Shown piece by piece: positions 16,016-23,831 of a DNA stretch of 26,415 nt (position 1 is the first letter of the stretch; every line of letters begins with the position of its first letter). Position numbers and translations under genes: made by a program. Source of the DNA: Actinobacteria bacterium UBA7398 (lineage in GTDB: Bacteria; Actinomycetota; Actinomycetes; Nanopelagicales; Nanopelagicaceae). The notes below the pieces were generated by a model. It searched no databases and was not told the DNA's origin. It was given only the letters and a program-made list of their open reading frames with translations. The DNA lies in NCBI GenBank assembly GCA_002470135.1, contig DKNC01000034.1:10409-36823 (forward strand), in the 5' to 3' direction.

Positions 16016-16299
16016 GCGCCACCTACTTGCGTTCTAACAACCATCTTTGCCTTGACTTCCGTTATACAGGCACGTTGATTTGGTGCGCCATCGATTACAA
16101 CTAAACAATCAAAACAAACGCCAATGCCACAGAACATGGCACGAGGTTTCTTTTCAAAACGTGTTACACGTAGGACACGATCGCCTGCTGCCAGCAACGC
16201 AGCTCCAACAGATTGGCCTGGGATTGCGGAAACTTCCAAGTCGTTAAAGGTAAAAGTAATCGAAGCACTTGGTTTAACTAGCAACGTTAACACCTGCAC
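16012..16299 (-). CDS. D-hydroxyproline dehydrogenase, small [2Fe-2S] subunit
   Basis: A 95-residue plant-type ferredoxin domain (Fer2_4/HcnA-like). The cluster ligands are C57, C62, C65 and C78 in the pattern C-x4-C-x2-C-x12-C (CGIGVCFDCLVV, then ACIT). It should pass electrons between the two flavin subunits or to the membrane. The start is uncertain. GTG at 16299 is the longest form and overlaps the upstream gene by 26 bases. A TTG at 16284 has AGGTG at 16295-16291 with 6-base spacing and would give a 90-residue protein. The alternative functions (cyanide synthase, opine oxidase) are disfavoured by the neighbours. Confidence 0.83.
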   Translation of the reverse strand: MQVLTLLVKPSASITFTFNDLEVSAIPGQSVGAALLAAGDRVLRVTRFEKKPRAMFCGIGVCFDCLVVIDGAPNQRACITEVKAKMVVRTQVGGA

Positions 16300-17446
16300 T
16301 TGGATTTTGATTCATAAAACGTTTTGGTGAAAATGGCGTTGGATCCATAAATGGCGTTTTCCCAAGTATCTCGGCTGTTATTAACTCTGCAGTAGCAGGC
16401 GCTAACACGATGCCCGCACCTTCATGTCCAGCAGCATGCCATAGCCCTGAAATATTTCCATCTTCGCCGATGACCGGTAAATGATCAGGTGCGTATGGTC
16501 TAAACCCGCGATATGCGCGGAGTAATTGGAGTTCTTTTAAAATTGGGAATACTGATATGGCTTGCTGGGCAAGTTGACGGAGAATTGGAATTTCGAACTC
16601 ACTTTTGAATCCAACTCGTTCGCGACTTGCGCCAATTAAAATCGTGCCGCTAGCAGTTCCTTCAACGACAGCACTTGATTGGAGATCAGCTTCACCGCTT
16701 GCAATGTTTGCAACATAGTCGGCGTCGTAAACTTTATGAAATATCAATTCTGGAGCGGGAACAGTTACCAAAATAAAACCGCGACGAGGTGCGATCGGTA
16801 AGTAAGAGCCCGCCAACTTTGCAATATCGCCAGCCCAAGTCCCGGTTGCATTTAAAACGATTGGAGATGAATAAGTATTCTTATTTGTGGTTAATCCAGT
16901 TAATTGGCCATTCTTAGAATTAATTGCAATTACGTTTTCACCCTGTACGAATTTGCCACCACGTTTTTTTACGGCACGAATCATCTGCGCTGCCGCCAAC
17001 ATTGGTTGACATTGCGCATCTTGTGGGTAATAAACGCCGTACTCAATCGTTGGTGAGATATGTGGTTCTAATTTTCTTAACTCTGCCGCATTAACTTCCC
17101 TGGCATCAATTCCATTTTCACGTTGTGCTTTAGCTAATTTCTTTAAGCCAGCAATTCCGGTTTCACTTCGCGATATAACTACTCCGCCTTTACCATCCAA
17201 TTCGAAGCCGCCACCGATATCTTCATTTACTTCAAACCAAGCATTTCGAGAACGGAGCGCAAGAGTTAATTCTGGACTTGGCTCTTTATCTGAAACTAAA
17301 ATATTTCCTTCACCAGCTCCAGATGTACCGCTCGCCACCGGGCCGCGATCAATGATTAGAACCCGTAGCCCAGCATTTGTTAAGGCGAGCGCGCACGATG
17401 CGCCAACTACGCCAGCGCCAATCACGATGACATCAGGGGAGTTCAC
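16274..17446 (-). CDS. D-hydroxyproline dehydrogenase, DAO-family FAD subunit
   Basis: A 390-residue FAD-dependent amine oxidoreductase. The GAGVVGAS dinucleotide motif is at residues 10-17. The glycine-rich SGTSGAGEGNI segment follows at about 40-50, and the C-terminal RAYRGFRPYAPDHLPVIG with AAGHEGAGI is typical of the DAO family. With the BFD-tail flavoprotein and the ferredoxin it forms the trio seen in heteromeric D-hydroxyproline dehydrogenase (LhpBEF type), HcnABC and opine oxidases. It likely holds the substrate-oxidising flavin. It is the first gene of the operon and starts with GTG at 17446. TAGATT on the minus strand ends 6 bases upstream, and there is no clear Shine-Dalgarno sequence. 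Confidence 0.86.
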   Translation of the reverse strand: MNSPDVIVIGAGVVGASCALALTNAGLRVLIIDRGPVASGTSGAGEGNILVSDKEPSPELTLALRSRNAWFEVNEDIGGGFELDGKGGVVISRSETGIAGLKKLAKAQRENGIDAREVNAAELRKLEPHISPTIEYGVYYPQDAQCQPMLAAAQMIRAVKKRGGKFVQGENVIAINSKNGQLTGLTTNKNTYSSPIVLNATGTWAGDIAKLAGSYLPIAPRRGFILVTVPAPELIFHKVYDADYVANIASGEADLQSSAVVEGTASGTILIGASRERVGFKSEFEIPILRQLAQQAISVFPILKELQLLRAYRGFRPYAPDHLPVIGEDGNISGLWHAAGHEGAGIVLAPATAELITAEILGKTPFMDPTPFSPKRFMNQNPSAGVNVAS

Positions 17447-17452
17447 GCCTTA

Positions 17453-17458
17453 AATCTA
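17453..17458 (-). promoter_or_regulatory. Candidate -10 element of the hydroxyproline operon
   Basis: Read on the minus strand the hexamer is TAGATT, fitting TANNNT, and it ends 6 bases before the GTG at 17446. This would make the first gene leaderless. The recA LexA box begins 34 bases beyond it, just upstream of where a -35 element would be. Confidence 0.45.
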
Positions 17459-17492
17459 CTCGCGGCGTGTCTAAGTGGCTCATCTAGCATTA

Positions 17493-17504
17493 GAACAGAT
17501 GTTC
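17493..17504. promoter_or_regulatory. LexA (SOS) box upstream of recA
   Basis: GAACAGATGTTC is an exact match to the GAAC-N4-GTTC core of the Gram-positive/actinobacterial LexA box. It lies about 134 bases before the recA start and 3 bases upstream of TAACCT (17508-17513), a possible recA -10 element. Bound LexA would therefore block recA transcription. It also lies 46 bases upstream of the divergent hydroxyproline operon. Confidence 0.88.
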
Positions 17505-17507
17505 GGG

Positions 17508-17513
17508 TAACCT
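17508..17513 (+). promoter_or_regulatory. Candidate recA -10 element
   Basis: TAACCT fits TANNNT and is identical to the hexamer preceding lexA. It follows the LexA box closely. Transcription from here would give a leader of roughly 115-120 bases. Confidence 0.4.
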
Positions 17514-17546
17514 ACTCATACCCAACCAGAGCGGTTCCACAGTTCC

Positions 17547-17565
17547 GTTAGGCCTAGCTCCTAAC
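17547..17565 (+). other. Hairpin in the recA leader
   Basis: GTTAGG (17547-17552) and CCTAAC (17560-17565) form a 6-base stem with a 7-base loop. CCAC (17537-17540) and GTGG (17571-17574) could form an outer stem. A second small hairpin, CGCTT/AAGCG with a GAA loop, lies at 17600-17612, shortly before the ribosome binding site. No U-run follows either, so they are not classical terminators. Confidence 0.4.
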
Positions 17566-17637
17566 CGTCAGTGGCATTCCGTACCTTCTGGACAAACAAC
17601 GCTTGAAAAGCGATAAGTGAAAAGGAAGAGGTAAATC

Positions 17638-18723
17638 GTGGCTAAAGAAGCCAAAGAATCGAACGAACCTACGAGTCGTTCGAGTGAGAAAGAAAAAGCC
17701 CTAGATACAGCACTTGCCCAAATCGAGCGTCAGTTTGGTAAGGGCGCTGTGATGAAGATGAGCGAGCGATCAATCGCCGCAATTGAAGTTATCTCGACCG
17801 GTTCGGTCACCTTAGATATCGCACTTGGCATTGGTGGTTTACCACGAGGCCGCGTTGTTGAAATCTATGGCCCAGAATCATCTGGTAAAACCACGCTAGC
17901 GCTTCATGTAATTGCTAACGCCCAACGAGCTGGCGGAATCGCCGCATTCATCGATGCAGAGCACGCATTTGATGCAGAGTATGCAAAGAAACTTGGCGTT
18001 GATATTGATGCGCTTCTAGTTTCACAACCAGATACTGGCGAACAAGCTTTAGAAATTATGGATATGTTGATTCGCTCTGGCGCACTTGATGTTGTTGTCG
18101 TTGACTCGGTTGCAGCTCTTGTACCACGGGCTGAAATCGAAGGCGAGATGGGCGATAGCCATATGGGCTTACAAGCTCGCTTGATGTCGCAAGCGCTTCG
18201 AAAAATTACTGGAGCACTTCATCAATCTAAGACAACGGCAATTTTCATTAACCAACTCCGCGAAAAAATTGGTGTTTTCTTCGGATCACCAGAAACTACT
18301 ACTGGCGGTAAAGCACTTAAGTTCTACGCATCAATTCGATTAGATATCCGCCGTATTGAAACTCTAAAAGATGGCCAAGATGCTGTTGGTAACCGTACCC
18401 GCGTCAAAGTTGTGAAGAACAAGATGGCGCCACCATTTAAGCAAGCAGAGTTCGATATTCTTTACGGTCACGGTATTTCTCGCGAAGGCGGGTTGCTTGA
18501 TCAAGGTGCAGAGCTCGGCATTGTTAAGAAATCTGGAGCTTGGTATACCTATGAAGGCGACCAACTCGGTCAAGGAAAAGAGAACTCCCGTCAATTCTTG
18601 ATCGATAATCCGGATTTAGCAAACGATATCGAAACCAAGATTCGCGCCCACTTTGCGGTGACTGAATTCGATCCTGCTTTAGTAGCAGCGATTGATGAAG
18701 CTGCAGCGGACGTTGACTTCTAA
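17638..18723 (+). CDS. recA: Recombinase RecA
   Basis: ATP-dependent strand-exchange protein and co-protease for LexA. Walker A is GPESSGKT at residues 78-85, and VVVVDSVAALVP (around residue 155) is the Walker B segment. The INQLREKIG and TTGGKALKF motifs of the DNA-binding loops follow. The 361-residue length is normal, with a polar N-terminal tail of about 20 residues. It starts with GTG at 17638 after a strong GGAAGAGG at 17624-17631. An SOS box lies in its upstream region and an inverted repeat lies in codons 8-16. recX overlaps its 3' end. Confidence 0.98.
   Translation: MAKEAKESNEPTSRSSEKEKALDTALAQIERQFGKGAVMKMSERSIAAIEVISTGSVTLDIALGIGGLPRGRVVEIYGPESSGKTTLALHVIANAQRAGGIAAFIDAEHAFDAEYAKKLGVDIDALLVSQPDTGEQALEIMDMLIRSGALDVVVVDSVAALVPRAEIEGEMGDSHMGLQARLMSQALRKITGALHQSKTTAIFINQLREKIGVFFGSPETTTGGKALKFYASIRLDIRRIETLKDGQDAVGNRTRVKVVKNKMAPPFKQAEFDILYGHGISREGGLLDQGAELGIVKKSGAWYTYEGDQLGQGKENSRQFLIDNPDLANDIETKIRAHFAVTEFDPALVAAIDEAAADVDF
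17659..17683. repeat. Perfect 8-base inverted repeat inside the start of recA
   Basis: TCGAACGA (17659-17666) and TCGTTCGA (17676-17683) are exact reverse complements with a 9-base spacer, beginning 21 bases after the recA start codon. The arms contain the LexA half-sites GAAC and GTTC at non-canonical spacing. As RNA they would form a stable stem near the initiation site. Confidence 0.6.
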
Positions 18724-19201
18724 AACCGTCGAGAGTGATCCCTACTCTTTAGCCGAAACGATTGCGTTAATCGCACTCGGACCTCGTGCAAAGAGTAGGG
18801 GCGAACTCTTTGCCCATTTAAAAAAACGCGGTATTCCGGAAGATATTGCTAACGCAGTACTTTTTCGATTACAGGAACAAGGTTTGGTAAATGACGAAGA
18901 GTTTGCCCGTGCTTGGAGCGAATCAAGACAACGTGCGAAGAAATTATCAAAACGCGTTATTGCATCAGAGTTACAAGGTAAAGGTGTTTCATCTGATGTG
19001 ATTGAGATCGTAATCGCAGAGATTGATGAGGAGGGCGAATATGAAAATGCCCTTGAATTTGCAACGCGAAAATTGCGCTCGGTATCTCGTTTTGAAACAG
19101 AAGTTATTTATCGAAGAGTCCATAGCGCCTTAATGCGAAAAGGTTATGGCTCCTCTCTGATAAATCGGGTGCTCCGAGAATTAGATATTTCGCCTCGTTA
19201 G
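18695..19201 (+). CDS. recX: Regulatory protein RecX
   Basis: Binds RecA filaments and limits their activity. About 168 residues, built of tandem three-helix repeats. It has SRGELFAHLKKRGIP, GLVNDEEFARAWSESR, a following GKGVSSDVIE and KLRSVSRFE, all in RecX order. It overlaps the 3' end of recA, which couples the two. The start is uncertain: ATG at 18695 is used here, but an in-frame TTG at 18713, overlapping the recA stop by 11 bases, gives a more usual N-terminus. No clear Shine-Dalgarno sequence decides between them. Confidence 0.9.
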   Translation: MKLQRTLTSKTVESDPYSLAETIALIALGPRAKSRGELFAHLKKRGIPEDIANAVLFRLQEQGLVNDEEFARAWSESRQRAKKLSKRVIASELQGKGVSSDVIEIVIAEIDEEGEYENALEFATRKLRSVSRFETEVIYRRVHSALMRKGYGSSLINRVLRELDISPR

Positions 19202-19212
19202 CGCACCAGCAA

Positions 19213-19218
19213 TAAGAT
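19213..19218 (+). promoter_or_regulatory. Candidate -10 element of a leaderless miaB transcript
   Basis: TAAGAT fits TANNNT and ends 7 bases before the miaB ATG. It lies in the 24-base gap after recX. The bases between it and the start contain no Shine-Dalgarno sequence. Confidence 0.5.
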
Positions 19219-19225
19219 TGCGGCT

Positions 19226-20674
19226 ATGTCCGCGCCTCGTACCTATGTAATTCAAACTCTGGGATGCCAGATGAATGTTCATGATTCTGAGCGAATTGCC
19301 GGTTCGCTAGATGCAGCTGGTTATTTGCCAGCTAAAGATGGGATTGACCCAGATTTAGTCGTTTTCAATACTTGCGCGGTCCGGGAAAATGCGGATAACA
19401 AACTTTATGGTCAACTCAGCTTCTTAGCGCCAGATAAAAAAGCGCGTCCCGGAATGCAGATCGCTGTTGGTGGTTGCTTAGCTCAGAAAGATCAAGGAAA
19501 TATTATTGAGCGAGCGCCTTATGTAGATGTGGTTTTTGGAACCCATAACGTGGGATCGCTACCGATGTTGTTAGAACGTGCTCGAATTGAGGAAGAGTCG
19601 CAAGTTGAAATTTTAGAAGCGCTTGAGCATTTCCCGTCAACGTTGCCAGCTCGCCGTCACTCGGCATTTTCTGCTTGGGTATCAGTTTCGGTGGGTTGTA
19701 ATAACACTTGCACTTTCTGCATTGTGCCAGCGCTTCGCGGTCGCGAAAAAGATCGGCCAGCAAGTGATATTTTGAAAGAAGTTCGGACATTAGTAGATCA
19801 AGGCGTTACGGAAATTACGCTATTGGGCCAGAACGTTAATGCTTACGGCGTTGATTTCAATGATCCCACAGCATTTGCAAAGTTACTAAGAGAGTGCGGC
19901 AAAGTAGATGGATTAGCGCGAGTGCGATTTATGTCGCCACATCCCCGAGATTTCACTGATGATGTAATTGCAGCGATGGCGGAAACCGAGAATGTAATGC
20001 CACATTTACATATGCCATTGCAATCTGGCTCTAACTCGATTCTGCAAGCGATGCGTCGCTCATATCGAACCGATCGTTATCTTGGGATTATCGAAAAAGT
20101 TAGAAGCGCAATGCCAGCGGCAACAATTACGACCGACATAATTGTCGGATTTCCCGGAGAGAGTGAAGCAGATTTCCAAGGAACGCTAGATATCTGCACG
20201 CAGGCTAGGTTCTTAGCTGCCTATACATTCCAGTATTCAAAGCGACCTGGCACACCTGCCGCCACAATGGTTGGCCAAGTTCCAGAATCAGTTGTTGCCG
20301 AGCGTTACACCAGGCTGCATGAATTTCAGAGCGCAATTTCGCTCTCAGTAAATCAAGAACTTATTGGCAAGAACGCCGAAGTCTTAGTTTCCGAATATGA
20401 AGGTCGCCGCGATGGTGGCAAAGATCGAATGAGTGGCCGTTCTAGAGATTTCCGATTGGTTCATTTCGATATCGATCCAGCAAATTCGCCACGTCCAGGT
20501 GATTTAGTAACAGTTGAGATTGGTGCGGCTAAAGCCTTCTTTGTTACTGCAACTGGGCTGCCAAAAGAGGTTAAACGTTCACGAGGCGGCGATGCATATC
20601 AGGCGCGGGTAGCAGAAGCCAAGAGCACCGGTGTAATGCTGGGGATTCCTACTTTGCCAAAGTACAACTTTTAA
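19226..20674 (+). CDS. miaB: tRNA-2-methylthio-N6-dimethylallyladenosine synthase MiaB
   Basis: Radical-SAM methylthiotransferase acting at A37 of tRNAs that read UNN codons, after MiaA has prenylated the base. UPF0004 cysteines are C14 (TLGCQMNVHDSE), C50 and C84. The radical-SAM triad is C158, C162 and C165 (VGCNNTCTFC). A TRAM domain lies at about 375-445, followed by a basic and alanine-rich tail. The 482-residue length is normal. miaA begins one base after its stop, so both modification steps are encoded together. Confidence 0.97.
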   Translation: MSAPRTYVIQTLGCQMNVHDSERIAGSLDAAGYLPAKDGIDPDLVVFNTCAVRENADNKLYGQLSFLAPDKKARPGMQIAVGGCLAQKDQGNIIERAPYVDVVFGTHNVGSLPMLLERARIEEESQVEILEALEHFPSTLPARRHSAFSAWVSVSVGCNNTCTFCIVPALRGREKDRPASDILKEVRTLVDQGVTEITLLGQNVNAYGVDFNDPTAFAKLLRECGKVDGLARVRFMSPHPRDFTDDVIAAMAETENVMPHLHMPLQSGSNSILQAMRRSYRTDRYLGIIEKVRSAMPAATITTDIIVGFPGESEADFQGTLDICTQARFLAAYTFQYSKRPGTPAATMVGQVPESVVAERYTRLHEFQSAISLSVNQELIGKNAEVLVSEYEGRRDGGKDRMSGRSRDFRLVHFDIDPANSPRPGDLVTVEIGAAKAFFVTATGLPKEVKRSRGGDAYQARVAEAKSTGVMLGIPTLPKYNF

Positions 20675-20675
20675 T

Positions 20676-21590
20676 ATGACCTTAATTGTAATTTGTGGTG
20701 CGACCGCGACCGGAAAGAGTGATTTAGCAGTTGCGCTAGCTAAGGAAATAAAAGGCGAGATCGTTAATGCAGATTCAATGCAGCTTTATAACGGGATGGA
20801 TATCGGAACTGCAAAACTTTCACTAGAAGAGCGGCACGGTATACCGCATCATTTGCTCGATATTTTGACGGTTAATCAAGATGCAACGGTTGCGCAGTAT
20901 CAAGAGTTAGCTAGAGCAAAAATTGATCAGCTGCTGAAAGCAAAAATTCCAGTAGTAGTCGTAGGCGGCACTGGTCTTTATATTAAAGCTATTTTAGATG
21001 ATCTAAATTTTCCGGATACTGATCCAATTGTGCGCGAAAAAATTGCGCTAGAAGCGCTCACTCTCGGCGAGGATGTCATGCATGCTCGGCTTAGCCAGTT
21101 AGATCCTGCGGCAGGTTTTGCAATTCCAAAAGAGAATGTTAGACGAGTTGTTCGTGCGCTAGAAGTTATTGAAATTACTGGAAAGCCTTACACCGCTAAT
21201 TTGCCGCGTGAAGGTAGTACAAAATACCCATTTGCAAAGCAATTTGGACTAGCTCTTGACCGGGCAAAATTACAAGAACGAATTGATGCCCGGGTAGATC
21301 GAATGTGGGAACTTGGACTAGTCGCTGAAGTACGCGATTTAATTAAAGAAGGCTTATTAGATGGGCGAACCGCGCAAGCAGCGCTGGGCTATGCCCAAAT
21401 TATTAAATTCGCAAAAGCCGAGATGGATGAAATTGAGGCCATGGCAGAAACGAAACGAACCACTCGGCAATATGCGCGGCGCCAAGAAACCTGGTTCTCA
21501 CGGGATGAGCGAATCCAATGGATAAATCCAGCCCCGGTTACTAGCCTGCTGGAAACCGTGCTTTCATCTACGATTGGCAAAGATGAGTAG
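20676..21590 (+). CDS. miaA: tRNA dimethylallyltransferase MiaA
   Basis: Transfers a dimethylallyl group from DMAPP to N6 of A37 in tRNA, giving the substrate for MiaB. The P-loop GATATGKSD is at residues 8-16, followed by VNADSMQLYNGMDIGTAK and the VGGTGLYIKA motif. The C-terminal TTRQYARRQETWF segment is a MiaA hallmark. At 304 residues it is complete. It lies directly after miaB, and dapF overlaps its end by eight bases if the ATG at 21583 is used. Confidence 0.97.
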   Translation: MTLIVICGATATGKSDLAVALAKEIKGEIVNADSMQLYNGMDIGTAKLSLEERHGIPHHLLDILTVNQDATVAQYQELARAKIDQLLKAKIPVVVVGGTGLYIKAILDDLNFPDTDPIVREKIALEALTLGEDVMHARLSQLDPAAGFAIPKENVRRVVRALEVIEITGKPYTANLPREGSTKYPFAKQFGLALDRAKLQERIDARVDRMWELGLVAEVRDLIKEGLLDGRTAQAALGYAQIIKFAKAEMDEIEAMAETKRTTRQYARRQETWFSRDERIQWINPAPVTSLLETVLSSTIGKDE

Positions 21591-22389
21591 CTCACTGATA
21601 GGTACCTACGGACATGGCACTGAAAATGACTTTGTCTTGATCTTTGATCCCAACGATGAGAATAATATTTCTTCAAAACAAACCGCAGCAATCTGCAACC
21701 GCGAAACTGGAATCGGCGCTGATGGCTTGATTCGAATTATTAAACGCGCTGATAAGTGGTTTATGGATTACCGAAATGCGGATGGTTCGATTGCTGAAAT
21801 GTGCGGAAATGGCATCCGAGTGATGGCTCGCTATTTGGTAGATCGGGGACACCAAACTTCTGGAATATTTTCAATCAACACTAGAGACGGTGCGAAATAT
21901 TTAGCCTGTCCAGATGCTGGAGATATCTCGGTAAACCTAGGGAAAGTTGCGCAAGAAGCGGGCGAGATCACTGCCGCAAATAACGGAAAAGTTTGGAGCG
22001 GTTTAAATATCAACGTAGGCAACCCGCATGCCGTCGTTTTCGTTGACGATATTTCCGAAGTAGGGGATTTAAAACATCCACCAGTAGTTCGCCCAAAAGA
22101 AACTTACCCAGAAGGTGTAAATGTTGAGTTTGTACAATTTCTAGAAAACGGTGAAATTGCGATGCGAGTCCACGAACGCGGTAGCGGCGAAACTCGCTCT
22201 TGCGGTACTGGTACCTGTGCGGTCGCGCTCGCCGCAACCATCAAAAAAGGCGCTAATTTGCCGGCTAAATGGGTGATAAACCCACCAGGTGGCCGATTAG
22301 TTGTTGAGATTGATGGCCATTCAAATGCCACCTTAAGCGGGCCAGCAGTGCTCTTAGAAGATCATGATTTGGGACAATTTCTTGGCTAA
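21583..22389 (+). CDS. dapF: Diaminopimelate epimerase
   Basis: Interconverts LL- and meso-diaminopimelate for lysine and peptidoglycan. The two catalytic cysteines are C74 (EMCGNGIRV) and C207 (ETRSCGTGTC), both in canonical contexts. The 268-residue length is normal. The ATG at 21583 is chosen over an in-frame TTG nine bases earlier because it gives the usual short N-terminus before GTYGHGTENDFV. It overlaps the miaA stop. It is related in fold to the proline-racemase-family gene at 12684-13688 but clearly distinct in motif. It works in the same pathway as dapA at 1902. Confidence 0.96.
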   Translation: MSSSLIGTYGHGTENDFVLIFDPNDENNISSKQTAAICNRETGIGADGLIRIIKRADKWFMDYRNADGSIAEMCGNGIRVMARYLVDRGHQTSGIFSINTRDGAKYLACPDAGDISVNLGKVAQEAGEITAANNGKVWSGLNINVGNPHAVVFVDDISEVGDLKHPPVVRPKETYPEGVNVEFVQFLENGEIAMRVHERGSGETRSCGTGTCAVALAATIKKGANLPAKWVINPPGGRLVVEIDGHSNATLSGPAVLLEDHDLGQFLG

Positions 22390-23824
22390 AGATTTTAATG
22401 AAGACGAGTTCGAAGCGATGTTGGCTGAGAATGCAAGAGTTACTGCTGAATTTGATGAAGCTGAATTTAAGCCAGATCAATTTGAATCAACCCAACAAGA
22501 TTTAAGTGACCGAGCGGCACTTCGCCGGGTTGCTGGGTTATCTACCGAACTTACCGATATCTCTGAAGCTGAATATCGCCAACTTCGACTAGAGCGCGTC
22601 ATTTTGGTTGGGGTATGGACCGAAGGCACCATCGTTGATGCTGAAAACTCAATGGCAGAATTAAAAGCGTTAGCTGAGACTGCTGGGTCCACGGTATTAG
22701 AAGCGCTAATTCAACGGCGTGATAAACCAGATTCGGCGACTTTTATCGGTTCGGGAAAAGTTCAAGAACTCAAAGCGGTTGTTAATTCTTCTGGTGCAGA
22801 TACTGTAATTTGTGATGGCGAATTAAGTCCTTCACAACTGAGAAATCTTGAAGATAAAGTTAAAGTAAAAGTTGTAGATCGGACTGCGTTAATTCTTGAT
22901 ATTTTTGCGCAACACGCAAAGAGCAAAGAGGGTAAAGCCCAAGTAGAGCTAGCCCAGATGAGTTATTTACTACCGCGGCTACGAGGTTGGGGCGATTCAC
23001 TTTCGCGCCAAGCAGGTGGCATTGGTGGGCGTGGCCCCGGTGAAACCAAAATAGAAGTTGATCGCCGCCGAATTCGTGACAAGATGGCGAAACTAAATCG
23101 TGAAATTGGCGAGATGAAAATATCGCGCGATACCAAACGCCAAGAACGTCGCAGAAACTCAATTCCCTCAGTCGCGATTGCTGGGTATACAAATGCGGGT
23201 AAATCTTCGTTGCTTAATCGATTAACAAATGCTGGGGTATTGGTCCAGAACGCCCTCTTTGCCACTCTCGATCCGACGGTAAGAAAGACTGAAACTAACG
23301 ATGGCCGGATTTATACCCTCAGCGACACTGTCGGATTTGTTAAACATCTGCCTCATCAATTAATTGATGCATTTAAATCAACCTTAGAAGAGGTTTCTGG
23401 CGCAGATTTAATAGTTCATATTGTTGATGGCTCACACGCAGATCCAAAAGGACAGATTAAAGCGGTACGTGAAGTCATCCGCGAAATTGGTGGCGATAAA
23501 ATTCCTGAAATAATCGCGATAAATAAGGCTGATATCGCTGATTCTGAAGTGATGATGGAGTTACTTCGCGAGGAACCAGATGCATATGCAATCTCAGTTC
23601 ATACCGGTTTTGGAATCGCTACTTTATTACGGGCAATTGAAACGTCGCTGCCAAGGCCACGAGAAGAAGTTAGAGTTTTACTGCCATATGATCGCGGCGA
23701 TTTAGTTAGCCAAATTCATGAGCACGGTGAAATTATTAGCGAGGAGTACTTGCCAGAAGGTACTGCGCTACATGTGCGAGTTGATGGTGCGCTCGCCCAT
23801 GTGCTTGTTAAATATAAATCCTAG
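22364..23824 (+). CDS. hflX: GTPase HflX
   Basis: Ribosome-associated GTPase that rescues or splits stalled 70S ribosomes under stress. The N-terminal HflX domain ends in GGRGPGETKIEVDRRRI. A coiled basic linker follows, then the G domain with P-loop GYTNAGKS starting at residue 274, DTVGF as G3 and NKAD as G4. The length is 486 residues from ATG 22364, which overlaps dapF by 26 bases. A TTG at 22382 is a possible shorter start. Its 3' end faces lexA with only seven bases between the stops. Confidence 0.95.
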   Translation: MIWDNFLAKDFNEDEFEAMLAENARVTAEFDEAEFKPDQFESTQQDLSDRAALRRVAGLSTELTDISEAEYRQLRLERVILVGVWTEGTIVDAENSMAELKALAETAGSTVLEALIQRRDKPDSATFIGSGKVQELKAVVNSSGADTVICDGELSPSQLRNLEDKVKVKVVDRTALILDIFAQHAKSKEGKAQVELAQMSYLLPRLRGWGDSLSRQAGGIGGRGPGETKIEVDRRRIRDKMAKLNREIGEMKISRDTKRQERRRNSIPSVAIAGYTNAGKSSLLNRLTNAGVLVQNALFATLDPTVRKTETNDGRIYTLSDTVGFVKHLPHQLIDAFKSTLEEVSGADLIVHIVDGSHADPKGQIKAVREVIREIGGDKIPEIIAINKADIADSEVMMELLREEPDAYAISVHTGFGIATLLRAIETSLPRPREEVRVLLPYDRGDLVSQIHEHGEIISEEYLPEGTALHVRVDGALAHVLVKYKS

Positions 23825-23831
23825 AAAGTAA

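Noticed and set aside
14609..17446. Hydrogen cyanide synthase (hcnABC) or opine oxidase reading of the three-subunit flavoprotein cluster
   Set aside because: The subunit architecture is the same, but the operon continues into a hydroxyproline epimerase and a DapA-type deaminase, with a semialdehyde dehydrogenase alongside. That fits D-hydroxyproline far better.
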